DNA of 9,134 nucleotides from Deltaproteobacteria bacterium. Lineage in GTDB: Bacteria; Desulfobacterota; Syntrophia; Syntrophales; UBA2210. The position numbers were made by a program, and so were the translations under genes. The stretch lies in the NCBI GenBank assembly GCA_019313735.1, contig JAFDAR010000025.1, positions 1 through 9,134 of the forward strand. The letters run 5' to 3'. Below, in pieces: positions 1 to 7,058 of this stretch (its first letter is position 1; each line of letters opens with the position of its first letter). Under the pieces are notes generated by a model. That model was not told the DNA's origin. It saw only the letters and a list, made by a program, of their open reading frames with translations, and did not search any database.

Positions 1-41
1 ACCATCATCCTGTAAAAACGGCAAAGAAAGTTTCCTCAAAA

Positions 42-752
42 ATGCGAATTGACAAATCACCGGCGATTATAGCCTCCATGTTCGACAGGATCGCCTCCAC
101 CTACGATTTTCTCAATTGCGCTCTTTCATTCTCCATGGATGAGCGCTGGAGAAAAACTGTCATATCGTCCCTGAATATTAAGGATGGTGACAATGTGCTT
201 GACATGGCAACCGGCACCGGAGATATGGCGGCCCGCGCCTTAGGGACAGCCGGGTGCACGGTCACAGGCTTGGATATATCCCGCAGAATGCTGGATATTG
301 CTTCTCAAAAAAACAAAAACTCCCGCGGGCGCTTCTTTATAACTGCTGGGAATGCCCTCGCCATGCCCTTTTCGGACGAGACCTTTGATCACGCAATGAC
401 AGCCTTTGGAATAAGGAACATGCCAGATATTCCAGTCTTCCTGGACGAGGTCTTCAGGGTGCTCAAAGATGGGGGAAAACTGGCGGTGCTTGAACTCTCT
501 GTCCCCTCTCATCTCCCCTGGAGGTGGGTGTATCTTGCCTATTTCAAGACCATACTCCCTGTTATCGGTGGAATCGTATCGGGAGATTTTAAGGCCTACC
601 GGTATCTGCGGGATTCAGTGATGGGCTTTCCCCCTCCCGGTGAGCTTGAACGCCTGATGAAAGAGAGTGGGTTCAAAATCATACAGTCATCACCTCTGTT
701 CTTCGAGATCGCGCGCATCTATCTTCTGAAGAAGGTAACTGCTGAGGTGTGA
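42..752 (+). CDS. ubiE: Demethylmenaquinone/ubiquinone C-methyltransferase (UbiE/MenG)
   Basis: SAM-dependent methyltransferase that C-methylates the quinone ring, the last step of menaquinone synthesis (and a step of ubiquinone synthesis where present); acts at the cytoplasmic membrane. The 236 residues match the family length. Visible family features: N-terminal DKSPAIIASMFDRIASTYDFLN (residues 4-25), SAM-binding motif I VLDMATGTGD (52-61), acidic LD at 78-79, FGIRN (122-126) and the AYRYLRDSVMGFP block (185-197). The start is uncertain. No Shine-Dalgarno precedes the ATG at 42, and the frame stays open to the window edge (codons from base 3) without another start codon, so translation may begin outside the window. 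The gene ends 11 bases from the convergent aspartate kinase stop. An anaerobe of the kind suggested here would make menaquinone, so the MenG role is more likely; that part is inference. Confidence 0.93.
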   Translation: MRIDKSPAIIASMFDRIASTYDFLNCALSFSMDERWRKTVISSLNIKDGDNVLDMATGTGDMAARALGTAGCTVTGLDISRRMLDIASQKNKNSRGRFFITAGNALAMPFSDETFDHAMTAFGIRNMPDIPVFLDEVFRVLKDGGKLAVLELSVPSHLPWRWVYLAYFKTILPVIGGIVSGDFKAYRYLRDSVMGFPPPGELERLMKESGFKIIQSSPLFFEIARIYLLKKVTAEV

Positions 753-763
753 ATGCCGTTTAA

Positions 764-2131
764 TCAAACGTATGGATCGGGTTCACTGAAGAATGCCTCG
801 TGCAGTCTGGCGATGACTGAAGAGACATCGGATTCGTCAACCACAAATGTCAGACTGATCGGTGACGCGCCCTGCGCGACCATGCAGATATTTACATCTT
901 CCAGATTCTGAAACACGACCGGCGTAAAATCGCGGGTGGTGCGGATATTCTCACCAACCAGAGAAATGGTGGCCTTTTCTCTGGCAATATTCACCGTTCC
1001 AAGGCGTGTCAGTTCATCTATCGCATGCTCCATGTCCTCTGAAGTGCTGACTGCCATCGCAATGCCCGCCCCGGCAGTCGTCGCAACGCGGGGCACAATC
1101 CCCTCCCTGTCAAGGATATCGAAGACCGATCTCAGAAAACCGGCTGGATCGACATGGGAGTCCGAAACAATATTCATGATACACACAGGCACGTTGTACG
1201 CGATGGACTTGACGATATTTGTTCCCCTCTTCGCGCGCGCCGTTATCGTTGTGCCTTCGGCATCCGGCTGTCTGGAGTTGTAGATGTTAACCGGAATATT
1301 CTTCCGCCGCGCCGGTTCAATGGTACCCGGGTGCAGGACCTTTGCTCCGCAGAAGGTAAGTTCCGACGCCTCCTCAAAAGAGATATTTTTAACGGTGCGC
1401 GCCCCCGCGAAGATGCGTGGATCGGCTGTCATAATGCCATTGACATCCTTCCATATCTCTATGTTCGAGACATCAAGCGCGGCGCCTGCAAGCGCGGCGG
1501 TAAAGTCGGAACCCTCAAATCCCAGAGTGGTAGTTGCCCCGCCACGCGTGGAACCGATAAATCCCTGTATAACGGGGACATGGCCGGATTCTACCAGTGG
1601 ACGCACTTTCTTTTGAATACCGCGGAAGGTAATCTCATCTACAGGCCTGGCCCTGGTAAACCTTTCATCCGTAATAATAAGATCTCGCGCGTCCTGCCAC
1701 CGGGCATTGATACCGCGGCTCTGAAGAGTGGACGCGATTATAGTGGTAGCCACCAGTTCGCCATATGAGAGAAATCTGTCCTGACTGCGTGGCGTAAGCT
1801 CCCGCAGGATGGACAGACCTCCCAGCAATCTTTTAAGTTCCTCAAAATATCCCTCAAGGGTTGTCCGGGCATCGCTATCTTCAAAATCGGGGATGAGACC
1901 CCTCGCCATATCAAAATGGTATTCTCTGATCTTATCCAGACGCAAGAGGGCCTTTTTGTCCATCCCATCCGCTGAGAGTCTCGCAATATCCAGCAGTTTC
2001 CGCGTTGTCTTGCCCATGGCGGAATTGACCACTACAGGATGTTGCTCAAGCCGGGAATCGATAATCCCTATAACTCTTTCAACAGAAAGGATATCCTCAA
2101 TCGAGGTTCCTCCGAACTTCATCACGATCAT
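764..2131 (-). CDS. lysC: Aspartate kinase, monofunctional, LysC type
   Basis: Phosphorylates L-aspartate with ATP, the first committed step to lysine/diaminopimelate, threonine, methionine and isoleucine; cytoplasmic. Seen in the 455-residue protein: the KFGGTS motif (5-10), an SAMGKTT loop (37-43), SYGELVATT (122-130), the nucleotide loop TTLGFEGSDFTAA (201-213), WKDVNGIMTADPR (227-239), GAKVLHPGTIEPA (262-274), then a regulatory half with two ACT domains (about 315-390 and 390-450). The WQDARDL...RFTRARP stretch (145-163) resembles E. coli LysC (AK III), so lysine feedback is likely but not provable from sequence. At 205-206 the usual R-[GE] after TTLG is F-E, a mild departure. The start codon ATG overlaps the stop of rimO (ATGA), with a GGAGAG ribosome site inside rimO, so the two genes are translationally coupled. 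No homoserine dehydrogenase domain follows. Confidence 0.95.
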   Translation of the reverse strand: MIVMKFGGTSIEDILSVERVIGIIDSRLEQHPVVVNSAMGKTTRKLLDIARLSADGMDKKALLRLDKIREYHFDMARGLIPDFEDSDARTTLEGYFEELKRLLGGLSILRELTPRSQDRFLSYGELVATTIIASTLQSRGINARWQDARDLIITDERFTRARPVDEITFRGIQKKVRPLVESGHVPVIQGFIGSTRGGATTTLGFEGSDFTAALAGAALDVSNIEIWKDVNGIMTADPRIFAGARTVKNISFEEASELTFCGAKVLHPGTIEPARRKNIPVNIYNSRQPDAEGTTITARAKRGTNIVKSIAYNVPVCIMNIVSDSHVDPAGFLRSVFDILDREGIVPRVATTAGAGIAMAVSTSEDMEHAIDELTRLGTVNIAREKATISLVGENIRTTRDFTPVVFQNLEDVNICMVAQGASPISLTFVVDESDVSSVIARLHEAFFSEPDPYV

Positions 2132-3477
2132 GGGTTTCTCTCCATCTTCTCTTCAGCAAACAGGTCATAATCATCTGCCGAGACTACCCGGCATTTCACA
2201 ATATTACCAATCGCTTTTTCTTCCGCCTTTACGTAGGTTATGCCGTCTATGTCAGGCGCCTGTCGCCTCGCTCTTCCGATATATTCATACCCCGAAAGAT
2301 CCGACTCCTCTTCTATGACTATTTCCATTGTGGAACCAATAAGTGCCTGATTTATCTCACGGGAGATCAGCGCCTGCTCCTCCATTATAATCCCTCTTCG
2401 GAGTTTCTTCACACTCTCGGGGATATGACCGGGAAGCGCGTCTGCCACGGTTCCCTCTTCTCTCGAATACTCAAACACCCCCACATGATCAAATCTTGTC
2501 TCCCTTACAAACGCGAGAAGCCTGTCAAATCTCTCCTGCGTCTCTCCGGGGAATCCCACGATCAGTGATGTCCTCAGGGCCACACCGGGAATAATCTTTC
2601 TGGCACTTGCTATGGCATTTTTTATAAATCCGCTGTTGCCACTCCTGTTCATTAAACTCAGGATATTGTCATCTATGTGCTGCACGGGAATATCGATATA
2701 GTCGCATATTTTTTCGACATCGTGGATGGTCCGGAACAGTTCGTCATCCAGATCCGCCGGATATGTGTAGAGCAGCCTGATCCACCTGATCCCGTCTATC
2801 AGGGCAATCTCATCCAGCAGCGAGCTCAATCCGGATCTATAACCAAGGTCTCTCCCGTAAAGGGTGGTCTCCTGGGCCGCTATAATAACCTCCTTAACGC
2901 CCCCCTGTGCAAGCGTTTCGGCCTCCCGCAGTATATCATCCATCTGCCTGCTTCTGAACTTTCCACGGACGAGAGGTATCACGCAATAGGAACAGTGATT
3001 GGAACACCCCTCCGCGATTTTTAGATACGCGGTGTAGGGTGGCGTTGATAACAGACGCGGGTGCGAAGAATTCATAAGAAAATCGGGTTTCCCTATGAAA
3101 GAACGCCGCTCCGGTTGTTTTTCCAGAAGAGACGCAACAAGATCGGCTATGCGGGGGATCTCACCCGTTCCCAGGAAGAGATCAACCTCCGGAATCTCTT
3201 TTTCGAGTATGGCTCCATATCTCTGAGGCAGGCAACCCGTAACTATCAAATGCCGGCATATGCCTTTCGTCTTCAGTTCCGCCATACGGAAGATTTCATC
3301 AATCGACTCCTCCTTTGCCGGAAGGATAAAGGCGCAGGTGTTGATGATTATTATATTCGCGTCTTCAGGAAGGGGAGCGATCTCAAAACCGCCCTGAACC
3401 AGAGCGGCGGCCATCACTTCTGAATCTATGAGGTTTTTGGGACATCCCAGGCTTGTAATATGAACCTTGTTTTTCAA
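2128..3477 (-). CDS. rimO: Ribosomal protein S12 methylthiotransferase RimO
   Basis: Radical-SAM methylthiotransferase that adds a methylthio group to the conserved aspartate of ribosomal protein S12; cytoplasmic, with two [4Fe-4S] clusters. Domain order in the 449 residues: UPF0004/MTTase domain with the three cluster cysteines C12, C48 and C82 (SLGCPKN, NTCAF, TGCLPQR), radical-SAM domain with the CxxxCxxC triad C158, C162, C165, then a TRAM domain (about 380-445). RGKFRSRQ (171-178) and LGCPKNLIDSE (10-20) are typical of RimO rather than the tRNA enzyme MiaB. The start is TTG: the sequence GGGAGATGA lies about 7-10 bases upstream (3484-3492), and the ATG inside that site is out of frame. 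The gene leads a two-gene unit with the overlapping aspartate kinase. Its likely promoter reaches into the repeat element upstream. Confidence 0.96.
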   Translation of the reverse strand: MKNKVHITSLGCPKNLIDSEVMAAALVQGGFEIAPLPEDANIIIINTCAFILPAKEESIDEIFRMAELKTKGICRHLIVTGCLPQRYGAILEKEIPEVDLFLGTGEIPRIADLVASLLEKQPERRSFIGKPDFLMNSSHPRLLSTPPYTAYLKIAEGCSNHCSYCVIPLVRGKFRSRQMDDILREAETLAQGGVKEVIIAAQETTLYGRDLGYRSGLSSLLDEIALIDGIRWIRLLYTYPADLDDELFRTIHDVEKICDYIDIPVQHIDDNILSLMNRSGNSGFIKNAIASARKIIPGVALRTSLIVGFPGETQERFDRLLAFVRETRFDHVGVFEYSREEGTVADALPGHIPESVKKLRRGIIMEEQALISREINQALIGSTMEIVIEEESDLSGYEYIGRARRQAPDIDGITYVKAEEKAIGNIVKCRVVSADDYDLFAEEKMERNP

Positions 3478-3526
3478 TCTGGCTCATCTCCCGATTAGTT
3501 GTAGTTAATTAAGGCAAAACAAGCAC

Positions 3527-3555
3527 ATTATCTATAGAAGGGTTCAAGGAGTCGA
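3527..3555 (-). promoter_or_regulatory. Candidate sigma70 promoter for rimO-lysC
   Basis: On the minus strand TCGACT (3550-3555) and GATAAT (3527-3532) are separated by 17 bases, giving 4/6 and 5/6 matches to the consensus. Transcription would start near 3520, about 40 bases before the TTG of rimO. The -35 box lies inside the left arm of the inverted-repeat element, so that element may supply part of this promoter. Read by eye only. Confidence 0.4.
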
Positions 3556-3750
3556 GGGTTCAAGGGGTCAAGCGAAAGGTGTAGGGTAAACTGAATATCC
3601 ATCGATTATAAGCCGATGGATTCAGCGACCGCGTCGAATGAATTCGACTACCATACAACCGATTTCTGGAACATTTAAAAACGCCGGGATACTGATAACG
3701 TCTCTAAAAACAAACCCTTGAATCCTTGACTCCTGGAATCCTTGGACCCT
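3539..3750. repeat. MITE-like element with 36-bp imperfect inverted ends
   Basis: This element fills most of the gene-free stretch 3478-3782. The left arm (3539-3574) and the reverse complement of the right arm (3715-3750) align without gaps at 28 of 36 positions. Each arm is itself a double 16-base unit of the form AGGGTTCAAGGRGTCR. Between the arms lie two further hairpins: CTGAAT-(AT)-CCATCG (3591-3604) pairs with CGATGGATTCAG (3614-3625) around a 9-base loop, and GTCGAAT (3633-3639) pairs with ATTCGAC (3642-3648). No coding frame is evident inside and I see no clear target-site duplication. It could be a non-autonomous mobile element or an intergenic palindrome of the TTCAAGG class; I recognise the style of repeat but not a named family. 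Confidence 0.6.
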
Positions 3751-3772
3751 CTTCTCCAATAGATTGGAGAAG
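3751..3772. terminator. Perfect 10-bp hairpin downstream of ftsK, possible terminator
   Basis: CTTCTCCAAT (3751-3760) and ATTGGAGAAG (3763-3772) form a perfect inverted repeat with a 2-base centre, starting about 10 bases past the ftsK stop. On the minus strand no T-run follows, so it is not a standard intrinsic terminator. It could stabilise the 3' end of the ftsK mRNA or belong to the adjacent repeat element. Confidence 0.35.
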
Positions 3773-3782
3773 AACCTTCAAT

Positions 3783-5987
3783 TTATCGGGGAAGCTTTCC
3801 GGCTAATACCTTGCGGGGCTTGGCGCCGTCTGATGGGCCCACAACACCTTCCGCCTCCATTTTTTCTACAATGCGGGCGGCCCTGTTATACCCTATCTTC
3901 ATATATCTCTGGACCAGAGAGATGGAAGCCTGTCCCAGATCGGTAACCAGTTCGACCGCCTCATCATATTTTTCATCAAACTCCTCTCCCGTTTTTGATC
4001 TTTCCTGTGATTCCGGATTATAGCGGGATATCGATTCATCGTAGGAGGGCTTCCCCTGTTTCGCAATAAAGCTTACAATCTTTGTAATCTCTCTGTCAGA
4101 AACAAAAGCGCCATGAATACGCACCAGTTTTGATGTGCCCGGTGGGACAAAAAGCATATCGCCCGCCCCAAGGAGTCTTTCGGCGCCAAGCTGGTCGAGT
4201 ATCGTTCTCGAATCAACTTTTGATGACACCTGGAACGATATACGTGTGGGGAAATTGGCCTTTATGATACCGGTAATAACATCAACGGAGGGCCTCTGTG
4301 TGGCCAGGATAAGATGAATCCCCGCGGCTCGTGCCATCTGCGCGAGCCGGGCAAGAGACGTCTCAACGTTCCTCTGAGCCACCATCATCAGGTCGGCCAG
4401 TTCATCTATGACAACAATTATGTAGGGCAATTTCTCCGGAGCTATCCCGGCTTCTTCCCCGGAAACCCCTGACATCTGCTTTCTGGCCTCGTTTTGCTCC
4501 TTCTCCACCAGCCTGTTGTATCGCTCTATGCTCTTAACGCCCAATTCGGCTATTACGGCATACCGTCTTTCCATCTCATCGACAGTCCATTGCAGCGCCT
4601 TCGACGCCTCCTTGGGATTGACTACCACCGGGTGAAGGAGATGCGGTATCCCTTCATACCCTGACAATTCAAGTCTTTTCGGGTCAATCATTATAAACTT
4701 TACTTCGTCCGGCGTTGCCTTGAACAGTATACTGCATATCATGGCATTGAGAGACACACTCTTACCCGAACCGGTTGTCCCCGCGATAAGAAGATGAGGC
4801 ATCCTGGTAAGATCAGCTATCACCGTTCTCCCCGTGATATTCTTTCCAAGTGCTATAGGCAATTTGTATTTTGATTCCAGGAATTCTTCACTCTCGAGAA
4901 TATCTCTGAGATATACCGGCTCTCTCTCCTGGTTGGGAATTTCGACACCGATTGCGGCTTTACCGGGAATAGGCGCTAATATCCTGATACTCTGCGCCTT
5001 TAATGCCAGGGCCAGGTCATCGGAAAGATTGGTTATCTTGTTTATCTTGACACCGGCTGCCGGTTCAAGCTCGTACATGGTGACAACAGGACCCGGTTTC
5101 ACCTCTGTGATGTTGCCTTCCACCCCGAAATCCGCCAGTTTTTTCTCAAGGATACGGGAATTCATGATAAGACTTTCTCTCTTCATTCTCGTATTTCTGA
5201 CCTCTACCTTGTCAAGAAGATCCAGGGGAGGAAGCGTGAATGTTCCTTCCAGATGCAAAAATTCGAAGGCGACCTGCTCATCCTTTTGCTTCTCTTCCTT
5301 CTGCCCAACCTCATCGGAGATGACCGGAATATTTCTCGATACTCCGGATTTTTTATGTTTTGTGACAGCCTTTTTCCTTCTCACTCTCCCAATCCCGACC
5401 ACCACAAATGTCTTGAGCCTCAACAGTGTGCTCGACAGCAATATTGCCAGTCTTCTCACAAGCGCCACAAGCGAGACATCAAGCGTAACCATTAAGGATA
5501 TCACAAGGATAACAACCAGAACAATGTTGGCTCCCATGTGGTTCAGGTAGGAATACAATACTCTCGACGAAGACTCTCCGAGAAGTCCGCCCGCGTTGAA
5601 ATCCACGCCGGAAAAAGAGATTGCGCCATGCCTTTCTGCCAGAAACGCCGATATGGCAAACACAAGGCCAATAAAACCAAAAATGGGAGAAAAGGTCATC
5701 CCGAACCTTCCACCAAGGAACAGCTTGAAAGAAAACAGGACAAGCAACACGGGGAAAAGATAGGATGTCATGCCGAAAATTCTGAGCATGCCATCCGAGA
5801 GATAGGAACCTGCAAGGCCTCCGTAATTGGCTACCGTCACCTTGCCGGCTACATAGTGCGTGAGAGAGGGGTCATGGGGATTATAGGAAAAGAGGCACAG
5901 AAATACAAAGGCGGCAAGGGCGAGGGAGATGACACCTGTTATTTCCTTTATCCTTCTGTTTTCTCTGCCTGTCTCTTTTTTACTCAA
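3783..5987 (-). CDS. ftsK: DNA translocase FtsK/SpoIIIE
   Basis: Septum-anchored hexameric ATPase that pumps chromosomal DNA toward dif at division and activates XerCD. About 735 residues, so it has the short linker of most bacteria, not the long one of E. coli. Numbered from the first TTG: four membrane segments (about 21-37, 75-95, 101-119, 153-177), basic/charged linker (200-245), alpha/beta RecA-like motor (about 255-650) with Walker A GTTGSGKS (405-412), Walker B IIVVIDE (525-531) and ATQRPSVDVITGIIKANFPTRI (564-585), then the gamma winged helix (676-733) with QRYMKIGYNRAARIVEKME, which reads oriented polar sequences. Two TTG codons are possible, at 5993 and 5987. A G6 run abuts the first but stands 6 bases before the second, so I prefer 5987. 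uppP ends 24-30 bases upstream, suggesting one transcript. The last codons and the stop contain CCCGATAAAT, a half copy of the dispersed palindrome. Confidence 0.96.
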   Translation of the reverse strand: MSKKETGRENRRIKEITGVISLALAAFVFLCLFSYNPHDPSLTHYVAGKVTVANYGGLAGSYLSDGMLRIFGMTSYLFPVLLVLFSFKLFLGGRFGMTFSPIFGFIGLVFAISAFLAERHGAISFSGVDFNAGGLLGESSSRVLYSYLNHMGANIVLVVILVISLMVTLDVSLVALVRRLAILLSSTLLRLKTFVVVGIGRVRRKKAVTKHKKSGVSRNIPVISDEVGQKEEKQKDEQVAFEFLHLEGTFTLPPLDLLDKVEVRNTRMKRESLIMNSRILEKKLADFGVEGNITEVKPGPVVTMYELEPAAGVKINKITNLSDDLALALKAQSIRILAPIPGKAAIGVEIPNQEREPVYLRDILESEEFLESKYKLPIALGKNITGRTVIADLTRMPHLLIAGTTGSGKSVSLNAMICSILFKATPDEVKFIMIDPKRLELSGYEGIPHLLHPVVVNPKEASKALQWTVDEMERRYAVIAELGVKSIERYNRLVEKEQNEARKQMSGVSGEEAGIAPEKLPYIIVVIDELADLMMVAQRNVETSLARLAQMARAAGIHLILATQRPSVDVITGIIKANFPTRISFQVSSKVDSRTILDQLGAERLLGAGDMLFVPPGTSKLVRIHGAFVSDREITKIVSFIAKQGKPSYDESISRYNPESQERSKTGEEFDEKYDEAVELVTDLGQASISLVQRYMKIGYNRAARIVEKMEAEGVVGPSDGAKPRKVLAGKLPR

Positions 5988-6017
5988 AATCAACCCCCCA
6001 ATGACCGGTAGACTAAT

Positions 6018-6842
6018 TTAAATTACCCTAATAATCAATGTGAAAATTCCAAGAATCCAGCAGTAATAAGCAAATATACTCAATTTATGTTTCCTGATAA
6101 TAAAGAGCAGAACCCCCAACGTCAGAAAACCGGTCACAGCGGCGACAACCATCCCGGCAGAATATACCACTATATCACCCGGAGGTATCATCCCGATATA
6201 TTTTGACTCAAGCACAACCGCACCCAATATTGCGGGGATGGAGAGCAGGAATGAAAATCTGGCCGCTGTCTGGCCATCCAGTCCCCTGAAGATGCCGAAG
6301 GCTATCGTGGAACCGGATCTTGATATCCCGGGGATCAGCGAAATTCCCTGGACAATCCCGATCACCACGCTGTCGATTATATTCATGTCCTTCTCCACCC
6401 TGCCGCCCTGAAATCTGTCAGATATAAACAGGAGTGCACCGGTGATAAGCAACATAAAAGAAACTGTCGTTGCGGATGTAAAAAGATGGTGTATCTTCTC
6501 TTCGAATGACAGACCTATAACCCCTGTAAATATCGTTCCTGTGATAATATAAAGGGCCATTTTCCTCCCGGTATGCACCCGCATACTGTCAGTACCTCTC
6601 CTGGAGTTGTGGAGCCACCCGACCGGCATAAGTGATATCAGGATATCCAGAATTTCTCTCCTTAGAAAAACCAGCACTGCCAGAAGCGTCCCGAAATGCA
6701 GCATGACATCAAACACTACTCCCGGCTGCTGAAATCCCTTTATAAAACTTTGCGCTATTACCAGATGGCCGGAGCTGCTCACTGGAAGAAATTCCGTCAA
6801 CCCCTGTATTATACCAAGCAGGATCCCTTCCCAAAGATTCAA
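6018..6842 (-). CDS. uppP: Undecaprenyl-diphosphatase UppP (BacA)
   Basis: Integral inner-membrane phosphatase that converts undecaprenyl diphosphate to the monophosphate, recycling the lipid carrier for peptidoglycan and other wall polymers; gives bacitracin tolerance when abundant. The 274 residues match the family. Visible: QGLTEFLPVSSSGH (13-26) containing the (E/Q)xxxE motif with E17 and H26, FDVMLHFGTLLAV (44-56), and PGISRSGST (171-179) with the catalytic arginine R175, within a hydrophobic protein of about eight membrane segments. The start is TTG, fixed by AAAGGAG six bases upstream. It probably heads a two-gene transcript with ftsK from the promoter at 6915-6943 and is divergent from ssb. 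Confidence 0.96.
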   Translation of the reverse strand: MNLWEGILLGIIQGLTEFLPVSSSGHLVIAQSFIKGFQQPGVVFDVMLHFGTLLAVLVFLRREILDILISLMPVGWLHNSRRGTDSMRVHTGRKMALYIITGTIFTGVIGLSFEEKIHHLFTSATTVSFMLLITGALLFISDRFQGGRVEKDMNIIDSVVIGIVQGISLIPGISRSGSTIAFGIFRGLDGQTAARFSFLLSIPAILGAVVLESKYIGMIPPGDIVVYSAGMVVAAVTGFLTLGVLLFIIRKHKLSIFAYYCWILGIFTLIIRVI

Positions 6843-6881
6843 AGACTGCTCCTTTCCTGTCGCTCAAAAGTAATATGGATA

Positions 6882-6899
6882 ATCCCGATAAATCGGGAT
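6882..6899. repeat. 8-2-8 palindrome, intact copy
   Basis: ATCCCGAT and ATCGGGAT flank a 2-base AA centre, a perfect inverted repeat. It lies in the uppP leader, between its promoter and ribosome binding site, so it would form a hairpin in the uppP mRNA. It is the reference copy for related full or half copies in this window (see findings). Confidence 0.75.
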
Positions 6900-6914
6900 G
6901 GACGCGCGCAATTT

Positions 6915-6943
6915 TTTGTACTTAATAATACAAATGAAGTCAA
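6915..6943 (-). promoter_or_regulatory. Candidate sigma70 promoter for uppP-ftsK
   Basis: On the minus strand TTGACT (6938-6943; 5/6) and TACAAA (6915-6920; 4/6) are 17 bases apart. Transcription would start near 6908, leaving a leader of about 65 bases that contains the intact 8-2-8 palindrome. A TTTGTA/TACAAA inverted repeat (6915-6934) overlaps the -10 region and could be an operator. Confidence 0.5.
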
Positions 6944-6956
6944 TGGAGAATATACA

Positions 6957-6978
6957 GATTCTATGCTAACATAGAATC
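6957..6978. promoter_or_regulatory. Perfect 9-bp palindrome centred between divergent promoters
   Basis: GATTCTATG (6957-6965) and CATAGAATC (6970-6978) are perfect inverted copies around CTAA. The centre is nearly equidistant from the -35 boxes of uppP (6938-6943) and ssb (6991-6996), about 24 bases from each. This suits a dimeric regulator acting on both genes. No T-run follows on either strand, so a terminator is unlikely. The regulator is unknown. Confidence 0.5.
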
Positions 6979-6990
6979 ACGATTAATTCA

Positions 6991-7019
6991 TTGACAGCGA
7001 AGCGGTTCAGCAATACAAC
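6991..7019 (+). promoter_or_regulatory. Candidate sigma70 promoter for ssb
   Basis: A perfect TTGACA (6991-6996) is followed after 17 bases by TACAAC (7014-7019; 4/6). The predicted start near 7026 leaves a leader of about 33 bases, with the ribosome site GAGGGGGA just before the ATG at 7059. Confidence 0.55.
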
Positions 7020-7058
7020 TTATATATTATTTCATAAAGAAACCGAGAGGGGGAACAA

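Noticed and set aside
1154..1768. Plus-strand open frame of 204 codons
   Set aside because: Antisense to the aspartate kinase catalytic domain; no family features and no ribosome site that would argue for a gene.
3539..3572. Possible short CRISPR-like direct repeats
   Set aside because: The two 16-base units are directly adjacent with no spacers, and they reappear inverted at 3715-3750; this is an inverted-repeat element, not a CRISPR array.
3573..3714. Possible tRNA or known riboswitch in the ftsK/rimO gap
   Set aside because: The hairpins do not assemble into a cloverleaf and I see no recognisable riboswitch core; no T-arm or anticodon arrangement.
4834..5550. Plus-strand open frame of 238 codons
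   Set aside because: Lies wholly opposite ftsK; the translation is serine/threonine/leucine-rich without domains, as expected of an antisense shadow, while the minus strand encodes a clear FtsK.
5538..6011. Plus-strand open frame of 157 codons
   Set aside because: Antisense to the membrane part of ftsK; very basic, low-complexity translation typical of a shadow.
6957..6978. Terminator at the divergent promoter
   Set aside because: No T-run on either side, and no gene ends here; an operator-like role fits better.
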